Assembly: GCA_005281725.1 (NCBI GenBank)
Contig: SSBO01000003.1
Location: 5,022,495-5,086,494 of the forward strand
Length of the DNA: 64,000 bases
Origin: Wuchereria bancrofti
Lineage: Eukaryota; Nematoda; Chromadorea; Rhabditida; Onchocercidae
Direction: 5' to 3'
Shown here: one piece after another, positions 1-15,000 of the stretch
Layout: each line of letters begins with the position of its first letter
Position numbering within the stretch: the stretch's first letter is position 1
The notes under the pieces: generated by a model
The model's database searches: none
What the model saw: the letters and a program-made list of their open reading frames with translations, nothing else
What the model was told of the DNA's origin: nothing
Translations under genes and position numbers: made by a program

Positions 1-3000
1 CGCATCCATTTCATAAAAGCATAACAGCAAAATCTACAGCACATACATTTTCTATGTCCTTATTTTGCACTTGAGATAAACTCGAGGATGAGGACTGCTG
101 ATGTCCCGAAAGACTTTCTGTTGTCTCAATTTGTGGATGTTTACTAGTTTCCAATCCTTTTTCCTAAAATCAATTTTACAATATTTCGAGAGAATCCTGA
201 AAGAAACACGATGTTATATAGCACAGGATTACGAATGCAAACATTGATTCAGTTGGACAAATTAAAACTAATTTATGTTCTCTATAATATATGGTGCCAG
301 ACTACTTCAAAAATTTTCACATGAAACAGTAGCAATTAAAATCATTATTCTACTCATTTCTTAACTACAATAAAAAAAAAAAATGAGTTGCACCAATTCT
401 TCCGTTTGCTTAAGTCGCCACTGCTCCCATTTGATGACCATTTCGCATACATCAATTGCAGTCCGTCGATTTTCCAGAGTGCCTTGTGCTAACATCAGAC
501 GCTGAAGTCCGTTTAATATAACTTGTAGCATTTGGTGACGTACATTGTAGTAGATCTTGTAATGACGAACTATCATTGATCTATAAGAAACAGTTTTCCT
601 TCTCTATCCCAAAATATGAATTAGATATCAATTCCTTAAATAATGCGTTTTCATATGAAAAACTTACAAACAATGATAAATTTGTGAGACATTATGACCC
701 TCTTCAATGATAGTTTTCTTAACAATGGTCATTAGCTGTTTATGACCATCATCCATGCGCAGTGGTACTGATGGAGTTAATATATCAAGTGAGCGCTTGA
801 TAATGTCTTTTGGATCGCTTAGGGTTGCTTTCAGCAGACTTAGAAAAACCTGCAAAAGAAATAAAATGGAAAATCAAGTTGCACGCTGAAAATCGCTTAA
901 ATTTGACATTCTATACCATACGAAAGCAAGCTATGTTCTGTGACATGCTTGATGCATAACAAGTGACGATATCCCTTCATTATTCACGAAATAAAAGTTA
1001 AAATGCATAAAAAAATACAAAGAAGCTATACAAAAGAAAAAAAAGGAAAATGATGAAACCTGCAAAACGATTTTTCGATTAATATTAAACTGATTGATAA
1101 TATTAGCAATTAACAAATGACCCATATATTTCATTGTTTGATCCTGAGGTGTCGACGATAAACATGGCCAACCCAAAAGCATTAAAATGCGCAGACGATT
1201 GCCCTGCTTCCTGCAGTCTCTGTCATAATAACAAACGATTGAGTCAGCTTTACAGGACCTTTTTTTAAAGACCTTAGTTTTTTGTTATGTTTGGAAGATC
1301 TCAATTTTTTTGTTATGGCTTAACACAAAAAGAAAAATTTTTCCGAAATGTAAAATTCCTAACAATTAAAATCAAGATCGAATAAAACACAAACTTTTGT
1401 GAGAAGTCATGTATGTGAGTTGGACAGTTACTGACAAACAGGCATCCCAGATGGAACAGCTGAATAAGCATTGCATCACTTATATGAAATCTGTTTCGAT
1501 CGAGCACTTTTTGGCAGACTAATGAAATCAGATTCTTGTCATCCACGTCATCTGGCTTTGCTGGTGTACCAACTACCTGGAAAAGAAACCTCTTCTCTTT
1601 TAATTTGTTGTGTTATTTAAGCTGTAAAATAAAAATTATTTTTGAAGAACAATGTCTTTCTCATTCCTAAAACACAGTATTAATTGTTTGGAATGAGTAC
1701 GATTTGGAATGATGTCATATTAAACAATATTTGATCAGAAAAAAAAAACAAACATCTACTTGTGTCAGATTAATGAGGTTGGGATTTTTAATTTCACAGA
1801 AAGTAAAAATTGAAGCAAGAAATTTCAGAAAAATTGTGAGTGCAACAAATCAACAATCAAATGAGAAATTAACGCCAACTAACTACATCAACATCGTAAC
1901 GCTCGAACGCATAATGCAGTGAGGGGATGACAACATACTGAAGCATTTTAACAACATTTAAATCGTGCGCTGTAGCCGAATCTTTTTCAAACATAGCAAC
2001 TATTCTCTTCAATGCATTTTGCCGCCATTCAATGGGATATTTCTGTAACTACGTAAATAGATTATTGAAAAAATTTTTTAAAATAAAATAAAAGTAAATA
2101 AAATGGATCTTGAAACAAAAAAAAAAAACAAAGTAAAACTACACATTATTTTTTCCTTCATGATTCCTACAATCTTTCCATAAAAGAAACAATCATCAAT
2201 ATCTTCTTACCACTAGCATACTAAAAGTATAATAAACAATTATACGACGAAATCTAATGGATCGTAATTTCATATCTTACAATAAACTGGAATGGAACAA
2301 AGTTACCGGAATAACTTCTTTTTCGATAAACAATCTTACAAAGGTGAAATCACCGATGTAATTATTCGTAAACACATGGCAAAGGTCGAAGAGGATATCA
2401 ATACGATCGATGTTGGCTCTAAATGCAAAGAATAAAAAATAAAGATTGATAACCTTACCAGTAACAAATTTAATCCAGAAAGAGTATAAAATCAATTAAA
2501 GAGAACGTGGAAATGATTTCAAGAATTACTTGAAATAACGCAACATGATTAGAGCTGCTAGTTTAGGAACGTCATAACGTGGTCCCTCCAAATAGTCCTG
2601 AAAGAAGTCAAGCTTAGTTTTCTGATCAAATGAAATTAAGTCGAATTTTTGGTTGCTGTTTATATCTGGCTGACGTCTCCTTGATTGAAATCGTCATGTC
2701 TTCTACTTTCTTTCAAGATTTCTATCAATTAAATTCAACTTAGATAATCGACTGAAACAAAAGTATAAGTGAAGTCTCTCACCTTGCACGTGTATCGAGT
2801 GCGGAAATCTTTATCATTCCACAGTAACTGCATAACTTTGACAATTTCACCAGCACCATTTCCAGCCCAGCTTGAATGACGTTTCCCAATACTAACAATC
2901 AGTTTCATAGCTAACATTTCCATATCATAGATCGACAAATCACATTTTATCCAATTGCTAGCTTCATCCTAAACATTGTGTAAGTGATTACTGCATAAAG

Positions 3001-6000
3001 TTTGTGAAATTAATTCAATTAAGTGCAAACTACATAATCAATTTACTCAACCTTCATTCTACTGAATTTAAAAGAAAAAACAAACATGAACTTTATTTTT
3101 ATTATGATCTAATCAAAAGACCATACATAATCACTTTTAGTCCATAATCAAACCACCAACACAACCACAATGCACTTAGTTTTGCAATTTCTTTGATGAT
3201 ATTTGGTTACTGATACAAATACATAATTCAAAACTAATTAACCATAGCCTCTCCTTGCAATAATCGGAGCAAAAAACTATTATCTTCCATTAGTTTCTGC
3301 TGAATTGTCACTGCTTCTTCATGCTTCACCACGTACTATAAAGAAATACAAAAGGAAAAATCAGAAAAGAAACAAAAAGTTATGTAAAGAAGGAAGTCAC
3401 CGAATGCAATTTATGATTTTAATTAATTTCTATATCATCTTATTTTCTATTAGTTGTCAAATTAACGATATAAATCGTTGCAACACGTCATTTACAGAAA
3501 AAAAAATTCTGACATACAAATGAATAATCACAATCTGACCAATGACCACCACACTTTATGCCTTTTTATCAAGTGATTACAAACAGCTGCAAGAACCTTA
3601 AATAATTCACGATTCCTTTGGTCACAGATGTTGTTGCCTATAAGAAAGAAACGCAAAGTTTCTAGTGGAAATCGCGTCAAATATTTCATTAGCGGGTATC
3701 GCCAACTTGTGCTATTCTGCAAAATAACAAGTTCTTGATATACATTAACAGTGAGAAATTAAATAAATCTTTAAGAAACGAAGTTTCAACTATTACAGCT
3801 CTTGTCTCAGTCATTAAATCTCCAATATTATTGCGTTGTTTATCTCGATTCACTATTCCTGTACCAGTGATTAAAATCCTCAATATGTTAGTTATCTTCA
3901 TTACGTTGTTCATCGTTATAAAAGTAATGAGAAGTTTTATAACTAAGAATGTTCATATGTGCACTTTAGGAAGTGATAAATGTGAAACGAAGTTTAAAGC
4001 CATTCTTCATTATGGTTTAGCAGATCTAGTTTTAATTTTTAATTAGTTGTTTCAACTCCACTAAATCAGACATGCTTTTTTCTACAAACCATGCAGATTT
4101 ACACATTGCTATGACTGTGACATGTTTAATGATTACTGTTAAAATTTTTAACAGATATTACCTCAAAAGAGACAGCTGCTTCCCATCTGCGAACATGTGG
4201 TATAATAAAATGCACAAAACTGGAGTCAGCAAGCGGAAATTCAGCCAAAATCTCCAGCAATATTCTTCCTATTTTAACATCGCTAGCCAAAACATTATTT
4301 TGGTTAGGATCCGGAAATTTCCGAAAAGCATTCTGAATTGATACCATTTTGCAACGATTATTGTTTGCATTATTATTTCTTACATTATGGTTTCCTTACA
4401 TTATTAATGCTGTTACGAAAGATTAATAGATATAGCACCTTTGGCAACAATGTGGAAGATTTGTAAAAGATACCAACAATTCGTTACAAAATGATCCTGG
4501 AAATGTATCTGGAAATAATCGTAGGAGATAAAGCAGACGTAAAACGATGTGTTTTTCTAAGCGATTGTCTGACTGAGATAAGCTAGTAATCATCGATCCG
4601 ATATCCATTTTAAGTACATGTGATCGCAATCGATCTAAATTCAATGCCTGAAACAAAGATTATAAGGCTTAAGAATAAAGCATAAGTTGTGGAATGTGTA
4701 CTGTTCTGCTCAGAACGAGAAATGTTATCTCACACAGTAGAAGAAATGATAAGTTATAAGTTGATAAATGATAAATCTAAATAAGAAACAACGTTTTTCA
4801 ATGCGCTGAATGCAGCATCCTGAATCTCTTCATTTTCTTCCATAAGACATTTTAAAACCGCCTCGAATATTTGTTTATGATGTGGAAACAGTGGGTCATG
4901 ATCTATTGCCTGCTTTAATTCTCCACATGATGCAATACAACATGATACCAATGCTCCTAAAATTTACAAAAATTCCTCCTTTAATTTATGTTGATTTGAT
5001 TTAAAGGAGAATTTGCAATAGAATCTTGAAAAGCCAGCGAAAAAAGTAAAAATCAATATGTAGGTATAGAATAAACTTATAGCCTCAACATAAAACGAAA
5101 AAATAAAACAAAAACCGACTTATAGTTGACTTTCGTAAAGCGATGATGCGTGAATTAAATTGCGAGCGATGCATGACGGCGAGAAATCTCGTTGATGGCT
5201 TATAATTTGGCCTGTTCCTTATTTCTTTTCCAGTAGCATTGCAAATAGATAGAAGTCGAGAAACGTAATCAGTTTCCGGAAATTTATCCAATATAAATTC
5301 CTGTGGTACTGGTCGAATGGAAAAAATGAAAACAAAAGCATCCTGAAATAAATAACGCATTTAAAATTTGGAAATAATTTACCTTCTAAGCATTCACATT
5401 TGTTAATCATCCACATTCCTTTCAAAATTAAATACTCTACATATTCAAAAACTCTGTGATTCAGAAAATAAAAGTTTGTTCAGAAGAGCGTCTGTCATTC
5501 ACTGCTGTTCAGTGAGAAAATGTCATCTGAGGTATTATTTGGGACCAAATAACATTACTTATTGGAATTTAAATGCGTACATCCGAGTATACACATATGA
5601 TTACATCTGATTTTTTAATATACAAGTAGATTAAAGAAGCGAGGATCACAAACCTCAAAGGCAATTTGCTGTTCGAGAGACATTCTTCTGTGATCTATCA
5701 TGCCATTTTCTAAGAATTTTCTTAACGACTCATTTTGCAATGCAAGCAACTCGCATTGTGTAAGTCCCGTATAGTTTGCCAACATTGTAAGCATTTTCTG
5801 ACACTGTAAAAATTTGAGCCTCTGGATTGTCCTACCATAAATATTCAGTAAAAATATTGGCAAAAATTATCAACCTGTTTTGTAAGAACTTGTGAAGGGC
5901 TCAAAAGATTTTCAACAATTCGCCCAACCACACATTTAATAGCTTCTTTTTTTTTCTCATGAACTGATGGCTGTTCGAAACAGATCTGGAATTAAAAGAG

Positions 6001-9000
6001 AAACAGTCTGATATAACAACAAACTATAGAATTCCTAAATAAACAGACTTTGATTTTTTTTTAACTGAACCATAAAATCAAATACTTTCAACAATAAATC
6101 CAATGTAGCGACTGCAACATCGACAGCTGAACTTGAAACATCCTCCATAAGTCCAACGATGACCTAAAAATTAACGATACAGTACTTAACAAAATATTTC
6201 TTCAGATTTTAAAGACGATAAAATTAAATTCATGACGAATTATATTAATAAAGAATCCTTATTGCTGAGGAAAAATTCAGAATAAAGAAGTTACTATCAA
6301 CCTATCAAGTTCAAAATTCCGCACAAGTATGGAAATACCAGAAAATCACCTCAAATAAAGCGCAAAGGATGGTATCAATATTGTTAATAACGAAAGCTGG
6401 AGGAAAATTTATCAAAATAAATTTAATGCTTAGACAACCACCAAGACGAATGCACCATGGCTCGTTGTAACAAAGATTAGTTGCCCGTTCCAAAATCTGT
6501 TGAAAAAATGCAGTGTTGGTTGCCTGAAATTAAGTTTTCACTAAGAGTAACATGATAAATTAGTTAAATGCATGTAGATAAAATGGTTGAGACTATAGGA
6601 AAATTCGCAATACCTCAAAAAAGCAGGAGTAATGGCATACTTTACCTACTATGGACAAGTTTTATGCTTCGTTTTACAGTGCAAAGACTGACACGACATA
6701 AGATTTCAATGACCCGTGCAAGATCTAGACTGACATATTCTCAGTATTAATGTGTTCCTTTTCATTTTACTGTCAGCTTACTATACAATCCCCTCAATTA
6801 GCATCAGTAGTTTCAGTTATGCAGATGCATACAAAACTTCAAAGACAATACAAATTGAATATCTAATTTACTATTATTTTCCTAATAGGTTTTAAAAAAG
6901 ATCTTTCTAAAAATTTTTTTAATAAGTACCTTGCTGATGCTACCAAGCAAAGCTACTGTTGTCTCACAGATCAATTTCAGTGCCATAAGGCCAGTTTGGC
7001 ACACTTCTTTACATGGATCGGTTAAAGCAAGCAATACACTATCAATTAGCACAGTATAATCTATAGAATCTGAAGCCTGATCCACTGTACTATCGGTTTT
7101 CTCTATAAGAAAAACAATATTTTTTTTTGAAATTACAACACACTGCGAGCTTTTAAAGACTGAAAGAGAATGCTATTTAGAACGAAGAAATTGTGAAAAT
7201 TTCAAAGACGAAGTCCCCAAACACCAGGAAACACACAACAGATCCGATAATTAGAAATCCAAAAGCTTTACCTCGGCACTGTCCAAAAATAATCTGAATT
7301 GTTATATGCCGTATAACCATGCAGAAAAAATCCATAACATTACTGGTTGCTTCTTGTAGTACTGCAGCTGTAGCATCTTAAAAAAAAAGGAATGCTTATA
7401 AAGATGAAACACAAACCTTATAATTTAAGATGCACACTTCTTTAAATCCAAGTTTAGTTAAATGATTTGTGACTTGACGAAACAGAATTCTTTTTGAGTT
7501 TAGAGATACTATAAACTATACAAGCTATATCGATGTTGTATATTTTTTGCAAAATATAAAAAATCGTCAAAGCGTTTAAAGCAAAAAACTCAAACTTACA
7601 GAACAGTCCGAGTAAAACATCAAGGTAAAGAGACCGTGAATATCGACTGCTGCACTGATAATCTAAATGAAAATTGCTCTCTTCTTTTGCACGTAATTCC
7701 TAAAATTTGCTCTAATTATTATATATATATATATCTATTCTCCATCCCAGTACTTCTGCTTTGTAGATTTTGCTATCCTCAAAATTAGTGACATTTCACG
7801 TTTTTACAATGCTGTTGAATCTGAATTACTTTTACATTCACTCGCTGGACCGGAAATAAAAAAGTTTTTTATTTTCAGTAATCTTCGTTTACTGATAAGA
7901 ACGAAAGGAACATAAACCGGAAGCTATCATACATATTAGGGACACTGACAAATTACTGCGTTTTTACATGTTGCTATATTAGCAAAAATAAAACTCGTTA
8001 CCATCAGTTTGATCGTAAAATGCTTCTTAAAGAAAGGATTCCTCAAAATTCCACGCTTCGCAGGTGCCAAAACGCTCAAAATTACTCCTTTGATTATACG
8101 AAATGCATGACGTCGCATAGTTAGGGATGAAATCCGTATCCCGCCCGGAATTGTTTGTGCAGTTGCCATAATGAAAGATGCATCGATTACAAATGGTGAA
8201 CGCAAATGCCTGACCGATTCTTTCACTACTTCCGAAACATTCAGTTCACAGAAGAAAGGAGGACTTTTGCTACTACTCTGAAAAACAAGATCCTACTTTT
8301 ACTGGCAGGAATTTACTAGAAGGTCGGAAGCAATCAAAGCGAAAAACAGCCATATTATCATCAAGTAAAACTGCTCCTCACATGTCACATCTTCATGTTA
8401 TCTGTAAAATGAACAAAATGAGGACCTGGGTTTGATCCGGTAATGTTTCATTGAATTCAGCATGCGCTGAAGCCCGTTCAAAAATCAACTGAAATGCTGG
8501 CGATTCGAAAGAATGCTCATCTTTAAACACCAAGTTTTGAGGATCCATCAACATTTTCCGATTCGATGCACCAAATTTTCCCAAAATCCTGAATATTATA
8601 TCCATTCCTAATCTGCTAAACGTACTTTCTTGATTTTTAAACCATAAACAAATCAGTGACATTATAATTTCTACTTTTTTCAGCTTTCAAACGATACATA
8701 CCTATCTTCGTCAAATATTATTAGCCTACATGCATACGAAATAACACACTCATTAATCACCGTTAAGCTTAAACTGAGGTAACAAAAAGATTAAAATTAA
8801 AACAAAAATGAAAAGACCTAAACGCAATTTGTGGTGCGTTCTTTTCCTGACTTGACATGCACTGCCATAAACCACGTATTAGTTCAGCTCGAACTGGCGC
8901 CATATGTTCGTAGAGGTAATCAGGTTGTAAATTGTCAACACATAATTCCAAAGTTCGTAATCCCTGCAAGTTTTTCACAGCTGATAAGATATGGACTTTT

Positions 9001-12000
9001 ATGCACAATTTCATAAATTAGTACACTATTTGTTTCTATCACTGTTTGACCTTATACCTATCTGCTAAGTCAAATCTATCGGTAAGACAAAATCACACTT
9101 CAGATAAGAATAACCAAAAAATTTTTGGAAACATTAGTGATAAACTGATTGTGCATTTTATAGATTTCATAACTTGAAACAAATAAATAAAAAAATACAA
9201 CTGAATAAATAAAATAAATTGAATCAATAAATATTAAATACATAAATTGAAAGAATGATTAAGTGAATAGAATAAATAACTTAATTAGTTAAATAAAACG
9301 AATGTTTAATTTGTAGATAAATAAAACATATATATATATATATATATATATGGAGTAAAAAAGATTCGATAACCTGCTGAATAAGACTACTACTTCCATT
9401 CAGAGCGCATACCAACGGATCCATCAACAAAGGTAGATAAGGCAGCAGTGATGACAATCTAAAAGAAGAAATCCTTTCAGTTTCAGTGTGTTAGTTAGGA
9501 GACAGTATCAAATCAAACACCTTTTAAAAAGAACGACATTGAAATTTTATTACCTTACGGGTACGGTTAAACATAATTCAATAAACAATTCACGCATTTG
9601 AGCCCGATGAGTACTAGACTGAAGACGATTTAGCTGGTGCAGAAGTGTTGGCAGAAGGGGCAGAAATGTCTGGTAAAGCAAGTCATAGCTTCCACCGCCA
9701 ATTGAACTAAAATAATTAGTGTAATCGCATGGTCTTCAAAGATTTCTGAGCATTTTTTAAAATTGATATTCAACAATTCTGGGTTGCATGTGACGTTTAA
9801 CATCAAATACGCAATTCAACAACTAGGTAGAGTTTACAAGAAATACTTAATATCCACTTCAATAGAATATTTCAATAGAATATGATCAACAGCTTGTGAA
9901 AAATTATACAAATTCAAAGTTAATAACGAACAATTGCCTAACTACTGTATGCAATTTTTGTCGAACTGAAGTCGACGAAGAATTTCGAAACATTTAATAC
10001 CATAGATCCAAAAGGTGGTATAAAATGTAAGTAAGATAATAGTTTTTGCATATTTCAGTTATTTATCTACTAGAGCACTGAAAACACACCAAAAATGTTC
10101 AAATATATTTCGAAAGAATACAAATAATTACTAGAACAGTAAACAAATTACCGGAAAAGTGCTCTAAGCAGAAGAAAATAATTAATTGGTTCTCGGGCTC
10201 GAAGTGCCAGCTTCATTGAATGCAGAACCAGATCATGCAGATATGGCTGTAAGACAATTTACTAAACTTTACCTGTTTATGAGATGAAATTTTTAAATGT
10301 AAATTGAAAAAGATGCAAGTTGCTTTTAATAGTTAAAAACAACAGCAAGTCTTTAATTAAAGAAGGAATAAATATTCCATATTGTTGAGTTTCTAGAACA
10401 TCAAGAAAAGACAAAGTTGTACTCGAAGCATTCGTTCATTCTCTGCACATCCTGAAGGTTGCGAACCAACCGAGGAGAATACAATTTTGAACAGCTTCAA
10501 CCAAAGAAAAGACCTTTCTGAACATTCTGAAATTTCATTTCAGATTGAAGTATTAGTTTCCAATATATATATATTTCGTGGAGATTCTGAATATTAAATA
10601 CTGCAGTTTTTCTATATAGGTTACATTCTTCTAATTTTTACCGCCGACCGTGGCAAGCTTGCTTTGTGGCTGATATAAAAAATTTTTTCAGTTCTCTGAA
10701 CCACACATTACTGAGATCTATGTTAAGCATTTTGCATACCACGTTGCATAATTCGACAACAGCAGTTATCACAGCTAATCGGTATGTTAGCAAAAAAAAT
10801 TGAACCACTGAATTGAATGACTGATCTCTTACCATATAAAAAAATATGAAAAACAGAACTACGTGAATAAGAGCTTACCAGCCAAATCTGGTAATTTCTT
10901 CATAAGGAATCGGATTAATATATCGCCAAAATTGGCTGACGTCAGAGAATTAACCAGTAGTGAACTGCATATGATTTGAAGCCCGTAATTTGAAGCCAAT
11001 CTTTCGATGAAATACTAAAAAACGAAATGCTGTACTAAGTAGTGATACGACAGAAAAGAATTAAAAAATGCATAAAGAAATAGACTGCATAAAGTTTTAA
11101 GACTTACATCAATACGTTTTGATATGATTTCCTTGAAAATTGATGGATTCAGTAATGTGAAAATAGAACCAAAGAGCTCCAAAACTTCCTTCTCCTCTTT
11201 TGTGCGTACTCCATTTGAAAATCTTAATTCAGTTTGTCAGATTTCCACTTTGTTCCTTTTCTTTTAATTTCATCATAAATTTTTTCGTCGAGTGCATATT
11301 TCCATTTTGTCTCTTGAATTTCTTAGAAAATTAAAAAAGAGACAAACCTTTGCTGTGTCGATGGAACTTGACTTGACATCGGACAGATCACATATATATC
11401 GAGGCATCGCAAACCATAACGGAAGAGCTGCTCAATTATTTTTGCTTCATGATCTGGCGATATTGCATCTGGATGATTAATTTTCAATAAAGTACTAATA
11501 AATTCAAATGAAAACAACTTATTCTAGACATCTGAAGAACAATCATTTTCAACCGTATCGCAGCGAATAATTATAAGACAACTAAATGACACATGATAAA
11601 AGGTGTGAATAAGTACAGTATGAATAATGTTGGCTTGGAGGCGTATTAATTTAGCAGTTGATCTAAAAATATGTGAGATGTAATTTTTATACGTACCATA
11701 TAGTTGGGGTTTTTATAAACGATTATTAAAATAAGCCAGTCCATTACTTCTACTACCTATGAATGGTTACCTGTCAGCTGGGAAAAGAAAATCTAACGAT
11801 TTGTAGCATGAGTATCCTTCAAAGCATGTACGGCATGTTTACAGGCTTGAACAAGCACTCGAATCATGTTCCTGCATTCGACCAAACTATAAGATGGAAT
11901 ACCAGTAACCCAGTACTGGTTAAATATCTCTTCAGGTGTCGAGGTCTGCAAAGAAGACTAAATGATGAAATATGAAACACTCTATATGGCTGGACACCTA

Positions 12001-15000
12001 AATATTTAACATGGGAGAAAGGTAAAATAAAATAAAAGTTTCATAATTTCCAAACCATTAGGATTATTCGTACATCATGCTGAAAAAGATCATAACATTT
12101 GAGAATCTATCAGGAAAAATACTGATTCGGTTGATTTTGTGCCTATTAACTGTGACAGAGTTCTCAAAAATAAGACAAATTACTAGATTATAAAATACCA
12201 TAACTTTTATTTCACATTATCGTCATCTCACCTTGCCTGTCTTCGTAGATAACGGAAGAGAGCAAGACGGTAAGTCATCGTCTTTATCATTTTCATTACC
12301 CCAAGTACTGAAGTCGAAGTCACTTTCTGAAGACAGTGGTGATGTTGGATCTTCTTTAATCATTTTGCTGTGGGAGAGCATCTAAAACATACCATGTTAA
12401 CAATTAACCACTGTTTTCAAGGAGGTTTTTAATTTTTTTTTTCCATAATTTGCTGTAATATAAATGTAGTAAGAAATTTAGTAGAAGTCGATAATATTTT
12501 ACAAACTATGTTTTGGCGATCAAGCTTCAAGTAATACTAAAAGTGTGTGAAAGAATAAAGATTTATTTAAAAAAATCAAAATTAACCTCATTCATTTTGC
12601 TTTTGCCATTTGCAAAAGAAAAATCACTGCGTGATGACTGGGAAGTGCTAAAAATTTTCAGCGCATAACACAATAAAGTAAACAAATGTAAAATATTGTT
12701 AGCCTCACAGATTTAGGAAACCTAGGTTGCAAATATAAACACGCCTCAGAAGCACCAATTAGTTCTGCTACTGCATGAGTTCTAATCAATTTTAAAGCAA
12801 CTTAATGAAAAAATGAGGTTTATGTTTAAAACATCTATAAAGAAAAATAAGTTATTTATCAAGAATGAGAATCCTGCAAATTCCTATTTAAAGGAACTCA
12901 CTTATGCTCAGTTGTTCGTTACGTATGGAAAAACCGATGTATTCTATTTCCGCAGTGAGCCTGCTTTTCAGAAATTGTATAAAAAAAATACCTGACACTT
13001 CTGTCAGGATAAAGTAAAGGTGTATTCATGATATTACTCGCATTTTTTTCTAATATTATCGGTACTTGGTATCGTGCCAACCATTTAAGTTTCCGCACAT
13101 AATTTTCCAACAAACAAAACAGTATATCACGACACTAAAAATAAATAAGACATATATGTTTCCTCATTTTTCTCACATATATCATTGACAATGACAAAAA
13201 ATCACAAAAAGCTAAAAATATGTCGAAATTTTTTTTTGTTTAAGATTCACATAACTTTAGCACATATTATGAAATTCGAGTAATGCACATGTCATAGTAC
13301 TATATTTAATTCGCCAATTGTGCAAACTTGCCGGTTGGTCGGGGTGATTTTTCTCCGTAACAACAAATGATTCAATAAGATTCATCATTAACTTGATACA
13401 CATCGATTGGACCGTAGGTTGTATTGCTGGATCAAACATACTTTTTGTGAATGCATAAACTGAGCTAAAAAGTGATTTTAGATTTTGGCCGTGACTGAAG
13501 CCACACAGAATTGGAAAACTATGCTTGAAACATAACAAAATTTGAAAAGTATGGTAAGTAATAAAATTACCAACCAGCAGAGAAGACTGTAAGACAAATG
13601 GCTGCGTACATGATGAACAAGATCTGCTAGCATTGTATACATAGTTGGTCTACAAGTTCAGATCATATGAGACTTTTAAATTTGAAAACGGTTAAGAGCA
13701 AAAACAACTAAGAAAGTTTCAAAATGGCTTGGAGCAAATAAGCATCTTTTTTCACTTGTAAAACTAACTTAAAACTCAGACGGAGAAGAGAAAGACAGTA
13801 GACAAAGAAAGATGTCATAAAAATTAAACACAATAAGCCTTCTTAATACACTTTGTAAGTATTTTTATAAAATGCAGCAAACCTTAAGAAATCCATCGAA
13901 CTGAACCCATTGCCTAACATAAGGTTTTCATTAAAGAGTTTCGGGATAACTGGGATAAATTTAGTCTGAAGGTCGGTAACAAAAATATTTTTAACTGTCC
14001 CAATTAATTCACGTCTCATCGAATAGTTTTCATGTGGACAACGCTCCAACATTTGCATTATCGACTGAACTATTTGAGTTCCATGATTATTAACTACTTC
14101 ACTCACGTTGAACTAAAAATGGACAAATAATTTAGAAAAATCTATAAAAACAAAGGTAACAAACGTTACAAAACTGACATGACAAGTCTGACTTTACTTA
14201 ACTGCTGTCACATAGTTTTTCGAAGGTTTTTCAAATCCGTCCATAAAATGAATCACATCTATTTTTAATCTGATATCACTATTTTGAAACTGTATTTTCA
14301 AAATTTCTAGAGTTGTCCAATTTCGGAGTGCAATACATATTTTTACTGCATAATAAATCGGACTGATTATAACAATGATTTTCACAGAGGTTAAATACCA
14401 TTCTAAGTGTTCTATTTTATTCACTTGCTATTTGAACAATGTAGATTGAATGTAATGATCAGTCAATCAACATAAGAACGACCATCTGACAAATTTTTGG
14501 AATTGTAGTTATAAATAATCAACGTCAAGCATAACATAAAGAAAAAATTTTTGCTATAATTTAACAATCGTGAAAAAAACGCTAACCACAGCAGAACGAG
14601 AGGAGATGAATCCCAAAAATGTCAATGCTCGCACTTGAGAACTATAAAATTCGTCAGCCAATAATGTGCTAAATGAACTACTAATTTGCTGGTCGTGAGG
14701 TATTGAAAGCATACAATACTGCACCATAAGCGAGATTATTTCCATTAACTGCAAATTTTATTTCTTTACAAATTGAAAAAGTTGCGTATTTGTCGTCTCT
14801 TCACAGAGTACAATTAAGTGACCAGGTGAAGAATCCCCGTTTTAGTGGAAAACTTTCAGTTAATTTAATAGTGTTCTACATTAATTACCTGAAGTTTGGT
14901 CGCAGAATAGAAATCAATACATACTTATTATTAATGCCGATATCAAGTGTAGAAACATCTAATTTAAAATGAGTATGTTGTAAGTTTATGTTACTAATTA

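Noticed and set aside
3735..4046. Plus-strand ORF of 103 codons
   Set aside because: It lies opposite trr-1 exons and introns, has no recognisable domain, and fits a shadow frame.
7715..7733. Short (AT)n run
   Set aside because: Ordinary intronic microsatellite within trr-1; no structure beyond simple sequence.
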